Below are positions 6,648 to 14,626 of a stretch of DNA of 25,629 nt, piece by piece. The DNA is taken from contig JAAYKB010000102.1 in assembly GCA_012522615.1 (NCBI GenBank), positions 1-25,629 on the forward strand, given 5' to 3'. Numbering within the stretch: position 1 is the stretch's first letter; every line of letters begins with the position of its first letter. Source of the stretch: Clostridiales bacterium. GTDB lineage: Bacteria > Bacillota > Clostridia > Oscillospirales > Acutalibacteraceae. Below the pieces are notes generated by a model that had not been told where the DNA came from, did not search any database, and saw only the letters and a program-made list of their open reading frames with translations. The position numbers and the translations under genes are program-made.

Positions 6648-8897
6648 ATGGCTAAAAGCACAAAGAAAACAAAAAAGACAACCGATGTTGATAAGCTGCC
6701 CGATAACGCGCATATTGCCGGAGCGGGTCTGGTTGAGGAACAGAGCATTACGAATACGCTTGAGAGCAACTATATGCCTTACGCCATGAGCGTTATCATG
6801 TCGCGTGCGATTCCGGAAATCGACGGGTTTAAGCCATCCCACCGCAAGCTCCTCTATACCATGTACCGAATGGGCTTGTTAAGCGGCACGCGTACAAAAT
6901 CGGCTAATATCGTCGGCGAAACCATGAAGCTCAATCCCCATGGCGACGCCGCCATTTATGAAACCATGGTACGCCTTTCACGTGGCTATCAGGCGCTGCT
7001 CCATCCTTTTGTCGATTCAAAAGGGAACTTCGGACGCGCTTATTCGTCGGATATGGAATATGCGGCGTCGCGTTACACCGAGGCCAAGCTGGAGTCTATT
7101 GCGGCCGAGCTTTTTCATGATATAGACAAAGACACGGTAGATTTCACTGACAACTACGACGCGACAATGAAGGAACCGACCCTTCTTCCGGTCTCGTTCC
7201 CGGCAATACTTGTGAATAACAATCTGGGTATTGCGGTCGGCATGGCGAGTTCAATCTGTTCTTTTAACCTCAGAGAGATCTGCGAAACAACCGTTGCGTT
7301 AATGAAGGACCCCGAACATGACATAGCCTCAACCCTTTTGGCGCCTGATTTTCCGAGCGGCGGGCGTATTGTCTACCGCCGGGACGAGATGGAACAGATA
7401 TATGAGACCGGACGGGGAAGCTTTAAGGTGCGCGCGGTCTGGAGCTATGACAAGAAAGCCAACTGTATTGATATTACGGAGATTCCCTATACAACAACGG
7501 TCGAAGCAATTATATCCAGGCTGGTCGACCTTGTGAAAAGCGGGAAGATTCGCGATATTTCCGATGTCAGAAATGAAATCGGACTCGAGGGCTTAAAAAT
7601 AACCATTGATTTAAAGCGCGGCGTTGACCCCGACCGCCTGATGACGCGCCTGTTTTCGATGACCCCGCTTGAAGACAGCTTTTCCTGCAACTTCAATGTT
7701 CTTGTCGCAGGGATACCGCGCGTCATGGGGGTTCGAGAGATATTGGAGGAATGGACGGCATTCCGCACCGAATCCGTCCGCAGACGGGTATATTTTGATT
7801 TGAGCAAGGCAAAGGATAAGCTGCATCTGCTTAAAGGGCTTGCGAAGATACTTCTTGATATCGACAAGGCAATCCGTATTATACGCCAGACCGAAGAGGA
7901 AGCCGAGGTTGTCCCGAACCTTATGATAGGCTTCGGCATTGACGAGATTCAGGCCGAATATGTTGCCGAAATAAAGCTGCGTCATCTTAACCGCGAATAT
8001 ATATTAAAACGGACGGACGAGATTTCCCGCCTTGAAAAAGATATTGCCGATATGGAGGATATACTTAATAAGCCCGCTCGGGTAAAGGCAATCATTATTT
8101 CGGAATTACAGGATATCGCAAAAAAATTCGGCCAGCCCCGCCGAAGCGAGCTGATTTACCCATCGGATATCGAGGAAGAGGAGATAATCGAGGAAGAGGC
8201 TCCGGACTATCCCTGCACCCTGTTTTTTACCGCCGAGGGGTATTTTAAGAAGATTACGCCCCAGTCGCTGCGCATGAGCAGCGTGCATAAGCTCAAGGAA
8301 GGGGATATTATCACACAGACTGTGGAAACCACAAACAATCGTGATTTGCTCTTCTTCACCGACAAGGCCACGGTTTACAAAGCAAAGGCAAACGATTTTG
8401 CCGATACCAAGGCCAGCGCGATGGGCGATTACGTCGCCGCCAAGCTGGGCTTTGATGAAGGCGAAAACGCAAAATATATGGTGGTTACCTCGGATTACAG
8501 CGGATATATGATATTCCTGTTTGAAAACGGCAAGGCGGCAAAGGTGGAGCTTTCCTCATATTCGACCAAAACCAACCGCCGCAAGCTGATCGGCGCATAT
8601 TCGGATAAGTCCCCGCTGGTTGCGGCTTTCCATATTTCCGAGGATAAAGAGCTTTTGTTAACCTCAAGCTCAGGCCGGATGCTTCTTGTTCATACCGGCG
8701 CATTGTCCGTAAAGGCAACGCGCAATACAATAGGCGTTCAGGCTATGACCATGAAAGCGAGAAACCGTCTTGTAAAAGCAGAAGTATATAGCGAGGGCAG
8801 GCTGGCTAAGCCGAATCGTTACCGTACAAAAAACCTGCCGGCAGCCGGGGCAATGCCTGCGGCGGAGGATTTGGGCGAGCAGCTGACACTGGAATAA
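6648..8897 (+). CDS. divergent type IIA topoisomerase cleavage subunit (ParC/GyrA-like)
   Basis: This 749-residue subunit cuts and rejoins DNA. The winged-helix region has FKPSHRKLLYTM (61-72) and GDAAIYETMVRL, and the catalytic Tyr143 lies in AASRYTEAKL, matching the RYTE motif of GyrA/ParC. A tower and coiled-coil region follows (about 350-500), then a beta-pinwheel-like C-terminal domain (about 530-720). The QRRGGKG GyrA box that lets gyrase wrap DNA is not seen, so a topoisomerase IV-like activity (decatenation, relaxation) is inferred. The N-terminal 20 residues are Lys/Thr-rich and probably disordered. The gene starts 78 bp after its partner, with AAAGGA upstream (6630-6635), and the pair form one operon. 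Confidence 0.87.
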   Translation: MAKSTKKTKKTTDVDKLPDNAHIAGAGLVEEQSITNTLESNYMPYAMSVIMSRAIPEIDGFKPSHRKLLYTMYRMGLLSGTRTKSANIVGETMKLNPHGDAAIYETMVRLSRGYQALLHPFVDSKGNFGRAYSSDMEYAASRYTEAKLESIAAELFHDIDKDTVDFTDNYDATMKEPTLLPVSFPAILVNNNLGIAVGMASSICSFNLREICETTVALMKDPEHDIASTLLAPDFPSGGRIVYRRDEMEQIYETGRGSFKVRAVWSYDKKANCIDITEIPYTTTVEAIISRLVDLVKSGKIRDISDVRNEIGLEGLKITIDLKRGVDPDRLMTRLFSMTPLEDSFSCNFNVLVAGIPRVMGVREILEEWTAFRTESVRRRVYFDLSKAKDKLHLLKGLAKILLDIDKAIRIIRQTEEEAEVVPNLMIGFGIDEIQAEYVAEIKLRHLNREYILKRTDEISRLEKDIADMEDILNKPARVKAIIISELQDIAKKFGQPRRSELIYPSDIEEEEIIEEEAPDYPCTLFFTAEGYFKKITPQSLRMSSVHKLKEGDIITQTVETTNNRDLLFFTDKATVYKAKANDFADTKASAMGDYVAAKLGFDEGENAKYMVVTSDYSGYMIFLFENGKAAKVELSSYSTKTNRRKLIGAYSDKSPLVAAFHISEDKELLLTSSSGRMLLVHTGALSVKATRNTIGVQAMTMKARNRLVKAEVYSEGRLAKPNRYRTKNLPAAGAMPAAEDLGEQLTLE

Positions 8898-8906
8898 AGC
8901 ATGGAA

Positions 8907-8941
8907 AACCGCACCCGGAATGCTTCCATCCGAATGCGGTT
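8907..8941 (+). repeat. hairpin downstream of the topoisomerase operon
   Basis: AACCGCA (8907-8913) pairs with TGCGGTT (8935-8941), and inside it CGGA (8916-8919) pairs with TCCG (8929-8932). There is no T-tract, so it is not a classic terminator, but its place 10 bp after the stop codon suggests 3'-end formation or mRNA protection. An alternative pairing of ATGGAA (8901-8906) with TTCCAT (8924-8929) would compete with it. Confidence 0.45.
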
Positions 8942-8942
8942 C

Positions 8943-8982
8943 CGGCAGCAAAACAGCAAACGCAGGTTAATGTTTTCTGCCG
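8943..8982 (+). repeat. second hairpin, long bulged stem
   Basis: CGGCAG (8943-8948) pairs with CTGCCG (8977-8982), and AAAACA (8950-8955) with TGTTTT (8971-8976), giving 12 bp with one bulged C and a 15-nt loop. It follows the previous hairpin after one base and also lacks a T-tract. From 8983 to the promoter at 9056 nothing else is recognised. Confidence 0.45.
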
Positions 8983-9055
8983 TGATTTATAATACCCGCC
9001 ATGTATCGTTTTATTCAAAGACTTTCGGTGGCGGAGAGAATGTCATGCGTTTATC

Positions 9056-9085
9056 TTGACAGAGCCGGTTGATTACAAGTATACT
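9056..9085 (+). promoter_or_regulatory. promoter of the TM2-domain gene
   Basis: A perfect TTGACA (9056-9061) and TATACT (9080-9085) are 18 bp apart, about 50 bp before the start codon. The -35 region and adjacent spacer resemble those of the promoter at 4424: both read CTTGACAGAG and then CGGTTGAT. Confidence 0.75.
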
Positions 9086-9136
9086 ATTTAAAACAGCACG
9101 CCCAGTTTACCCCATTTTAAAAACGGAGGAGATTTT

Positions 9137-9604
9137 ATGGATTCAAAAAAATGTCCCAATTGCGGCGCCGATATAGACAATCAGGCAGCGTTTTGCCCCT
9201 TTTGCGGTTCGGCTGCCGGACAAACCGAACAGCAGCCCGGACAGCCGTTTGAGGCACAGCAGGGTCAGCAGCCGCCTTATGCCGCGCCCCAGCCCCCGCA
9301 GTCTCCTTATGGCCAGCCCCCGTTCGGACAACCACCTTACGGTCAGCCGGTAAACGGATATGAACAGAAAAGCAAGCTTGCTGCAGGACTGTTGGGTATT
9401 TTTCTCGGATGGCTGGGTATCCATAATTTTTATCTCGGATATCAGAAAAAAGCCCTTACTCAGTTGCTTGTAAGCTTAATTGGCGGTCCTATTACTTGCG
9501 GAGTTGCAGTTGCAGCTATGTCGATTTGGGGAATTGTTGAAGGTATTATGATTCTTTCTGGCAGTATTGCCGTTGACGCAAGTAATGTTACTTTGAAGGA
9601 TTAA
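9137..9604 (+). CDS. zinc-ribbon and TM2-domain membrane protein
   Basis: The 155-residue protein has three parts: an N-terminal zinc ribbon with Cys6, Cys9, Cys20 and Cys23 (CPNCG...CPFCG), a Pro/Gln/Gly-rich linker with repeated PPYGQP-like units (about 30-72), and a TM2 domain (about 75-145). The TM2 part has KSKLAAGLLGIFLGWLGIHNFYLG, a second hydrophobic helix and the short polar turn typical of the family. TM2 proteins are small two-helix membrane proteins without a general assigned function in bacteria. The start at ATG 9137 is preceded by CGGAGGAG. The gene stands alone between its own promoter and terminator, so it is monocistronic. It has no evident functional link to the topoisomerase genes or the sporulation operon. 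Confidence 0.85.
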   Translation: MDSKKCPNCGADIDNQAAFCPFCGSAAGQTEQQPGQPFEAQQGQQPPYAAPQPPQSPYGQPPFGQPPYGQPVNGYEQKSKLAAGLLGIFLGWLGIHNFYLGYQKKALTQLLVSLIGGPITCGVAVAAMSIWGIVEGIMILSGSIAVDASNVTLKD

Positions 9605-9626
9605 GTTATAGCTCATCCCGATATTC

Positions 9627-9657
9627 AGAGAACTCTCGTTTGAGGGTTCTCTTTTTT
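9627..9657 (+). terminator. rho-independent terminator after the TM2-domain gene
   Basis: AGAGAACTCTC (9627-9637) pairs with GAGGGTTCTCT (9642-9652) with one G-T pair and a 4-nt loop, followed by a run of T ending at 9657. It separates the TM2 gene from the spoIIIA operon. Confidence 0.92.
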
Positions 9658-9716
9658 GTTGTTCTACTTTCCGGGCTTGTCTCATACTTATTTAATTGAG
9701 TGAGGTGAGGACAGGC

Positions 9717-10739
9717 ATGGAGGTGTTGACGGAATTTGCTAAGGCGGCGGTCTATCTGCCCGAAGAGCTTAAAGATGCAGTGCTGATGCTGCCCGATAGC
9801 ATAACTTCGAGTGTTCAGGAAATCAGACTCCGTGCCGACGCGCCTGTTTCATTATCACTGCCGGACGGGGAATGGATGGTCAGCATGTCGGGAAATCCGG
9901 TTTTGCAGGATAACGGGGATATCCTTTTCTGCAGCCGCGACCAGCTTGATGAGTGCTTTATGAAGCTGTGCGAATACTCGGTACATAGCCATCAGCAGGA
10001 GCTGCGCGCGGGTTATATTACGGCCGCAAACGGATGTCGCGCCGGTATTGCGGGCACTGCGGTTGCGGAGAACGGGAAGGTCGTTTCCTATCGAGGCATC
10101 ACATCCATATGCCTGAGGGTTGCAAGGGTGCATGACGGCTGCGCAAAGGAGCTTATGTCGGCATTATGGAACGGTTGCCGCATACAAAGCGCGCTGGTCT
10201 GCGGTGAACCATCCAGCGGCAAAACCAGCCTGCTCCGCGACCTTGCAAGACTTCTTTCAACCGGCGGGAGGGGACGAAGGTGGAAGACATCTGTTGTGGA
10301 CGAACGCGGAGAATTGTCAGGAAACGGAAGCCTAGGTTTATGTGATGTGTTGAAAAACTGTCCCAAAGCGATAGGGATTCAGCAGGCTGTCCGATGTCTT
10401 GCGCCCGATATTGTGATATTTGATGAGCTCGGTACAACCGAGGAAACGCGAGCGGTTATTGAGGGCTTAAACTCGGGAGTTGCGGCGATTTCGTCCGCCC
10501 ACTGCCGGGATCCGGAGTCGTTGCTTAGACGCCCTCCTCTGGCGGCCGCGCTGGAATCGGGAGCGTTTGAGCTTGTAATATTTCTTGAAGGACGGCATAC
10601 GCCCGGCAGGCTGTCAAGGATTATGAAAGCGGGGGATATATATGCTGCGGCTTATAGGGGCGGCCCTGATCTTTCTTGCGGGGAGCTGTACAGGAATAGC
10701 GGCATCAGCCGCATTGAATCGGCGCGTATCAGCGTTTGA
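9717..10739 (+). CDS. spoIIIAA: stage III sporulation protein AA, secretion-type ATPase
   Basis: SpoIIIAA is the ATPase of the SpoIIIA-SpoIIQ channel, acting on the mother-cell side of the outer forespore membrane and resembling type II/IV secretion ATPases. Walker A is GEPSSGKT (163-170) and Walker B is DIVIFDE (231-237). The frame is open from TTG 9696, but ATG 9717 is chosen because GAGGTGAGG lies 6 bp upstream. The product is 340 residues against about 307 in B. subtilis; the excess is a roughly 33-residue tail after GRLSRIMKAGDIYA, encoded wholly within the start of spoIIIAB. This tail may be loss of the ancestral stop rather than a functional extension. In Bacillus the operon is sigma-E dependent; no convincing sigma-E site was found here. 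Confidence 0.95.
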   Translation: MEVLTEFAKAAVYLPEELKDAVLMLPDSITSSVQEIRLRADAPVSLSLPDGEWMVSMSGNPVLQDNGDILFCSRDQLDECFMKLCEYSVHSHQQELRAGYITAANGCRAGIAGTAVAENGKVVSYRGITSICLRVARVHDGCAKELMSALWNGCRIQSALVCGEPSSGKTSLLRDLARLLSTGGRGRRWKTSVVDERGELSGNGSLGLCDVLKNCPKAIGIQQAVRCLAPDIVIFDELGTTEETRAVIEGLNSGVAAISSAHCRDPESLLRRPPLAAALESGAFELVIFLEGRHTPGRLSRIMKAGDIYAAAYRGGPDLSCGELYRNSGISRIESARISV

Positions 10740-11151
10740 ACAGATGGAACGCCTTGTAGTCTTTGTGCAAACACAGATACGCTACTCGGCGGCGCCAATA
10801 TGGAAAATTATCAGGCAGGCCGCCGGCGGGGAGTTTTCGAGACTTTCTTTTTTGCAGGATGCGGCGGCTAGAATGGAACAGGGTGAAGCTGCGGCTAAAG
10901 CGTGGAAAAACGCGATTATTGCGCACCGTGACGACAATGTATTTACGAAAGAGGATTTTGATTTATTGATTGGTTACGGAAGCGGGCTGGGCAGCAGCGA
11001 TATTGCCGGACAGCTGCTTCACTGCGAAACCTACAGGGAGCTCTTTCGGGACAGGCTTCAAAAGGCAAGGGCCGAGGCCCAGACAAAAGGAAAATTATAT
11101 ATGACGCTTGGCGTTGCAGGCGGTATCGGCGTCGCATTGCTGTTATATTAG
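10642..11151 (+). CDS. spoIIIAB: stage III sporulation protein AB
   Basis: The 169-residue protein has a membrane segment at each end (about residues 4-24 and 150-168) with a helical region between, the layout of SpoIIIAB, which resembles type II secretion GspF. It is thought to act as the platform protein of the SpoIIIA complex. ATG 10642 has a G-rich site, AGCGGGGG, just upstream. It overlaps the 3' end of spoIIIAA by 98 nt in another frame; an internal start would remove the first membrane helix, so the overlap appears real. It ends with TAG. Confidence 0.94.
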   Translation: MLRLIGAALIFLAGSCTGIAASAALNRRVSAFEQMERLVVFVQTQIRYSAAPIWKIIRQAAGGEFSRLSFLQDAAARMEQGEAAAKAWKNAIIAHRDDNVFTKEDFDLLIGYGSGLGSSDIAGQLLHCETYRELFRDRLQKARAEAQTKGKLYMTLGVAGGIGVALLLY

Positions 11152-11187
11152 GACGAGTATCGCTCCCGCAGAAAGGATGAATCAATA

Positions 11188-11382
11188 ATGGATGTGGATT
11201 TGATTTTCAAGATTGCCGCCATCGGAATTATTGTTGCGGTGCTGAATCAGCTTTTAATAAGGTCCGGCAGGGAGGAACAGGCAATGCTGACCACTCTTGC
11301 GGGGCTTATCGTTGTGCTGTCTATGATTGTCGGCGAAATAAGCGATCTTTTCAGGACAGTAAAATCTGTTTTCGGGTTATAA
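11188..11382 (+). CDS. spoIIIAC: stage III sporulation protein AC
   Basis: This 64-residue protein is essentially two membrane helices (about 5-22 and 31-50) with a short polar loop containing IRSGREEQA, as in SpoIIIAC (about 67 residues). It is a small integral membrane subunit of the mother-cell channel complex. ATG 11188 is preceded by AGAAAGGATG. It lies between spoIIIAB (36 bp) and spoIIIAD (3 bp) in the standard operon order. Confidence 0.95.
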   Translation: MDVDLIFKIAAIGIIVAVLNQLLIRSGREEQAMLTTLAGLIVVLSMIVGEISDLFRTVKSVFGL

Positions 11383-11385
11383 GCT

Positions 11386-11787
11386 ATGAGTGTGGTAACA
11401 ATTGTAGGAATTACGGTTATAGCGGCATTTCTCGCGGTTCTCCTGCGCCGTTATCATCCGGAATATTCGATGGCAATCGGCGTTATAACCGGAGCGGTTG
11501 TTTTGATTTTATTGTTAAGCCAGCTTGCTCCTGTACTTGGCCGCCTGCAAGCGCTTTTACGCTCGGCGTCGCTGCCCGAGGAATACGGAATAATCCTATT
11601 TAAGGCGCTCGGAATCAGTCTGCTGGCACAGCTTTCGTCCGACGCCTGCAGGGACGCGGGCGAAAATGCAATGGCCGAAAAGGCCGAGCTGGCGGGAAAG
11701 GTATTCCTGCTTATTCTGGCGCTTCCACTGTTTGAAAAGGTTGCCGAATTGGCCGTTCGACTGATGAACGGAGGTGAGGCGGGATGA
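11386..11787 (+). CDS. spoIIIAD: stage III sporulation protein AD
   Basis: The 133-residue hydrophobic protein has several membrane segments (about 3-20, 28-50, 68-82 and 103-125) and the length of SpoIIIAD. It shares the small membrane-subunit character of SpoIIIAC and is part of the SpoIIIA complex in the outer forespore membrane. ATG 11386 lies 3 bp after the spoIIIAC stop, and the gene ends in an ATGA overlap with spoIIIAE, which suggests translational coupling. Confidence 0.95.
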   Translation: MSVVTIVGITVIAAFLAVLLRRYHPEYSMAIGVITGAVVLILLLSQLAPVLGRLQALLRSASLPEEYGIILFKALGISLLAQLSSDACRDAGENAMAEKAELAGKVFLLILALPLFEKVAELAVRLMNGGEAG

Positions 11788-12926
11788 AAAGAATACATAA
11801 AGTCTTAATAATAACAATGATACTGCTGGCAACCGCCGGTTTTTGGGTATCGGCGGAAAGCGCGCTCGAGGAGATGTATAATGAACAGCTTGAGGCAAGC
11901 GGAGCCGAGGAGCTTTGGAACTCGCTTCCCGACGCCACAAGGGGATTTTTGAACAGAATAGGTATAAACAGCTTTGACGCAAGGTCATTCACAAGCCTGA
12001 AGCCCGAAAAGGTGGCGGACAACCTTCTTATACTGCTCAATGAAAAGGCTTCGGGACCGCTGCGCTCGGCGGGCGTGCTGCTGGGGGTTGTTCTTTTATA
12101 CGCCTTGATGGAGGGCCTGCGCCAGACTGTGAAGGATGAATCCGTGTCAAAGGCGTTCGGCGTGATATGCGGGATTACGGCATGCGCCGCATTGATTATC
12201 CCCATCTCGGGCTGTATAAAGGACGTCAGCAGGGCCGCCGAGAGCATATCGGTGCTTATGTTCAGCTTTGTTCCAGTTTATGCGGGGGTGATGCTTGTCT
12301 CGGGACAGGCGGTAAGCGCGGCTTCCTATCAGACGGTCATGCTGTTTGCCGCCGAGCTTATCTCGCTTGTCGCGACCAAAATGATTGTTCCGTTGATGAC
12401 GGTTTCGCTTGCGCTCGGGGTTACAGGTTCCATGACGCCCGGCTTAAAGCTTGACGCCGCCGGCGGCTTGATAAACAAATCCTGCGGATGGCTTCTCGGC
12501 TTGACCACTACGGTGTTTGTGGGGCTGCTTTCGATCCAAAGTCTCGTAGGAGCGGCGGCGGACTCCATGACAACCCGGGCAATCAAGTTTTCGCTCGGAG
12601 CCTTTGTCCCTGTGGTCGGAAGCACCCTGGGAGACGCGTTTAACTCTATCAAAGGCTGTTTGCTGCTGCTCAAATCCACATTGGGCGGTTTCGGTATGTT
12701 GTCGGCGGCGCTTATCGTTATCCCCCCGCTCATAGAGTGCGCTTTGTGGCTGGTCTTGCTCAGCTTCTGCACCATGACGGCCGAAATGTTTTCGCTAAGC
12801 TCGGTTGCGGCTTTGTTCAAAGCCGCTCAGGGGGTCTTGAAGCTGATGATAGGCGTGCTGGCGGCGTGTTCAATGTTTATGATAGTGGCGATAACCGTTG
12901 TGACCTTGGCAGGGGGGAAGGCGTGA
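11784..12926 (+). CDS. spoIIIAE: stage III sporulation protein AE
   Basis: The 380-residue protein begins with a signal-peptide-like segment (MKRIHKVLIITMILLATAGF, then a possible cleavage after SAES), followed by a soluble portion and about seven hydrophobic segments, matching SpoIIIAE (about 400 residues in B. subtilis). It is a polytopic component of the SpoIIIA channel needed for sigma-G activity in the forespore. The start overlaps the spoIIIAD stop (ATGA at 11784-11787), with GGAGGTGAGG upstream. The stop overlaps the next start by one base. Confidence 0.96.
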   Translation: MKRIHKVLIITMILLATAGFWVSAESALEEMYNEQLEASGAEELWNSLPDATRGFLNRIGINSFDARSFTSLKPEKVADNLLILLNEKASGPLRSAGVLLGVVLLYALMEGLRQTVKDESVSKAFGVICGITACAALIIPISGCIKDVSRAAESISVLMFSFVPVYAGVMLVSGQAVSAASYQTVMLFAAELISLVATKMIVPLMTVSLALGVTGSMTPGLKLDAAGGLINKSCGWLLGLTTTVFVGLLSIQSLVGAAADSMTTRAIKFSLGAFVPVVGSTLGDAFNSIKGCLLLLKSTLGGFGMLSAALIVIPPLIECALWLVLLSFCTMTAEMFSLSSVAALFKAAQGVLKLMIGVLAACSMFMIVAITVVTLAGGKA

Positions 12927-13402
12927 TGGACGGGGTGACAAAATGGGCGGCGGCATTATGTTTTGCCGCAATCGGATGCACCGCCCTGCAAATGCTTGCT
13001 CCCAAAAAAGGGATGGGGAATATTTTTAGGATGATAACGGCGGCCTTCTTTTTATGCTGTATGGCAGCCCCCTTGCTTTCGATGAAATCCATACTTCCGA
13101 TAAATATAGACGGTATTCCGCAGGAGGTTTCGGCCGAGGTGATAAAGGAGCGGGTAAAGCAGCAGCTTCATGAACGGGTTACCGAGGCTTTATTTAAACA
13201 GCTTGACAGGGCTTTTAAAAATTATGACATCTCTCTTGTAAAAGTTGAGGTAAATATGGATACAGAAGAGGATGACAGCATATATATTAGCGGTGTTGTC
13301 CTTTATCTGGACAAACAAAGCAGTCAAAAGCTTATGACGGCAAAAGAGGTTGCCCAAGGCCTTCTCGGTGTTGAGGTAGATGTGACAATACAGCAAGACT
13401 AG
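12926..13402 (+). CDS. spoIIIAF: stage III sporulation protein AF
   Basis: The 158-residue protein has two N-terminal membrane segments (about 5-25 and 34-55) and a soluble C-terminal domain with an alpha-beta ring-building-motif-like pattern, as in SpoIIIAF. The frame is open back to 12737, but that extension lies inside spoIIIAE and is not hydrophobic. ATG 12926 overlaps the spoIIIAE stop (TGATG) and has AGGGGGGAAG upstream, so it is the chosen start. It ends with TAG; spoIIIAG follows after 18 bp. Confidence 0.93.
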   Translation: MDGVTKWAAALCFAAIGCTALQMLAPKKGMGNIFRMITAAFFLCCMAAPLLSMKSILPINIDGIPQEVSAEVIKERVKQQLHERVTEALFKQLDRAFKNYDISLVKVEVNMDTEEDDSIYISGVVLYLDKQSSQKLMTAKEVAQGLLGVEVDVTIQQD

Positions 13403-13420
13403 GAAAGGGATGGTCAAAAA

Positions 13421-13987
13421 ATGGACGGCTTTAAAAAAAGAGGGTCGGCAGTTATAAATATAACGGAATGGATAAAGGGGAAAAAGGGCCTTAATATAAT
13501 CATTGCGATAGGGCTGATAGGCATACTGCTGATTGGCTTGTCATCATTTTGGCCGGACGGTAAAAAGGATAAATCGTCTCAAACCAAATCCTCAAAAACT
13601 GCCGAGGAATTTATTGAAGAGACTGAAAAGAAGCTGACCGAAATTGTGGGAAGTATAGAGGGGGCGGGTGATTGCCGTGTGATGGTGACGCTGGAAAACG
13701 GGGTTGAATATTTATATGCGGTAGCACAGGATTTGAACTCCGACAAAAAGGAGGATTCAAACGGGGTGTCCGAGCGGATGGATACAAAGGAGTCGGTCAT
13801 AATTGTGGATACCGAAAACGGACGTCAGGGATTGCTGGTTACCGAAATACAACCCACCGTCAAGGGCGTTGTCGTGGTTTGCCGGGGAGGTGACCAGCCG
13901 ATAGTGCAAGAGCGTATCGTCAGTACAATAACGACCGCCCTTAACATATCATCGAAAAGGGTTTGCGTCACCAAATTGACAGATTGA
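13421..13987 (+). CDS. spoIIIAG: stage III sporulation protein AG
   Basis: SpoIIIAG forms the large multimeric ring in the intermembrane space between mother cell and forespore. The 188-residue protein has a short cytoplasmic start, one membrane helix (about 24-43), a polar Lys/Ser linker and a C-terminal domain (about 62-188) with GSIEGAGDCRVMVTLE and VKGVVVVCRGGD, both typical of the family. It is slightly shorter than B. subtilis SpoIIIAG (about 229 residues). An AGGAAAGGG site lies upstream of ATG 13421. Confidence 0.95.
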   Translation: MDGFKKRGSAVINITEWIKGKKGLNIIIAIGLIGILLIGLSSFWPDGKKDKSSQTKSSKTAEEFIEETEKKLTEIVGSIEGAGDCRVMVTLENGVEYLYAVAQDLNSDKKEDSNGVSERMDTKESVIIVDTENGRQGLLVTEIQPTVKGVVVVCRGGDQPIVQERIVSTITTALNISSKRVCVTKLTD

Positions 13988-14035
13988 GTATATTAAATCA
14001 AGTTTATATCGAATCATGAAAGGATTGAATCAGCT

Positions 14036-14605
14036 ATGAGAGGTATGAGCGGAATTTTCGGTAAAAAACAGGTTATGTTGGCGGTGCTTGTTGTTGCGCT
14101 TGGCGTGGCGGTTTATCTTAATTATTACTTCTCGTCCCAAAATCCCCTGACAGCCGAAGCGGATACATCCACTTCAAAATCCGGAAATCTCGGGGATGCA
14201 AAGTTTGTCGATAACCCTTCGACCGTTACAACCGGAACAAAGGATAACCAAAACACCTCAGACTATTTCATACAGGCACGGAAAAACAGGGAGGACGCGC
14301 GGCAGGAGGCGGTTGACATCATCCGCGATTTGATGAACAATGCCAAGGCGTCGCAGGAGACGCAGGAAAAGGCTCTTGCAAAGGCCGCGGCGATTGCAGC
14401 TGCGGTCGAGCAGGAAAGCAAGATTGAAAGCCTTGTAAAGGCAAAGGGTTTTGCAGACTGTGTTGCATATATTGAGGATGATAAATGCAATATAGTGGTA
14501 AGATCGGATAATTTGAAGGATACCGAAGCCCTTCAGATTACCGAAATCGTAATCGCCCAGTCGGATATTACCGCGGATAACGTTAAAATTGTTACGGTTA
14601 AATAA
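14036..14605 (+). CDS. spoIIIAH: SpoIIIAH-like protein, intermembrane channel subunit
   Basis: In Bacillus SpoIIIAH pairs with forespore SpoIIQ to zip the two membranes together and form the channel between the cells. The 189-residue protein has one membrane helix (about 12-31), a low-complexity Ser/Thr/Asn linker, an Ala/Gln/Glu-rich helix (about 80-130) and a C-terminal ring-building domain ending with ADNVKIVTVK. AAAGGA lies upstream of ATG 14036. It is the last gene of the operon; no hairpin terminator is apparent after it, and the following 230 bp carry promoters for the Asp23-family gene. Confidence 0.94.
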   Translation: MRGMSGIFGKKQVMLAVLVVALGVAVYLNYYFSSQNPLTAEADTSTSKSGNLGDAKFVDNPSTVTTGTKDNQNTSDYFIQARKNREDARQEAVDIIRDLMNNAKASQETQEKALAKAAAIAAAVEQESKIESLVKAKGFADCVAYIEDDKCNIVVRSDNLKDTEALQITEIVIAQSDITADNVKIVTVK

Positions 14606-14626
14606 ATGAAAAATAATAAAAAACAG

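Noticed and set aside
8901..9059. A 52-codon open frame (ATG 8901 to TGA 9057-9059), Arg-rich product
   Set aside because: It has no ribosome binding site, overlaps both hairpins and the next promoter, and its composition looks like translated non-coding sequence.
9662..9690. Sigma-E promoter before spoIIIAA (CATACTTA at 9683-9690)
   Set aside because: Only the first five bases fit the CATACA-type -10, and no ATA-type -35 is found at 13-15 bp; it is expected biologically but not supported by the sequence.
12737..12925. Upstream extension of the spoIIIAF frame
   Set aside because: It lies within spoIIIAE, encodes non-hydrophobic sequence unlike the family, and has no good start signal; ATG 12926 does.
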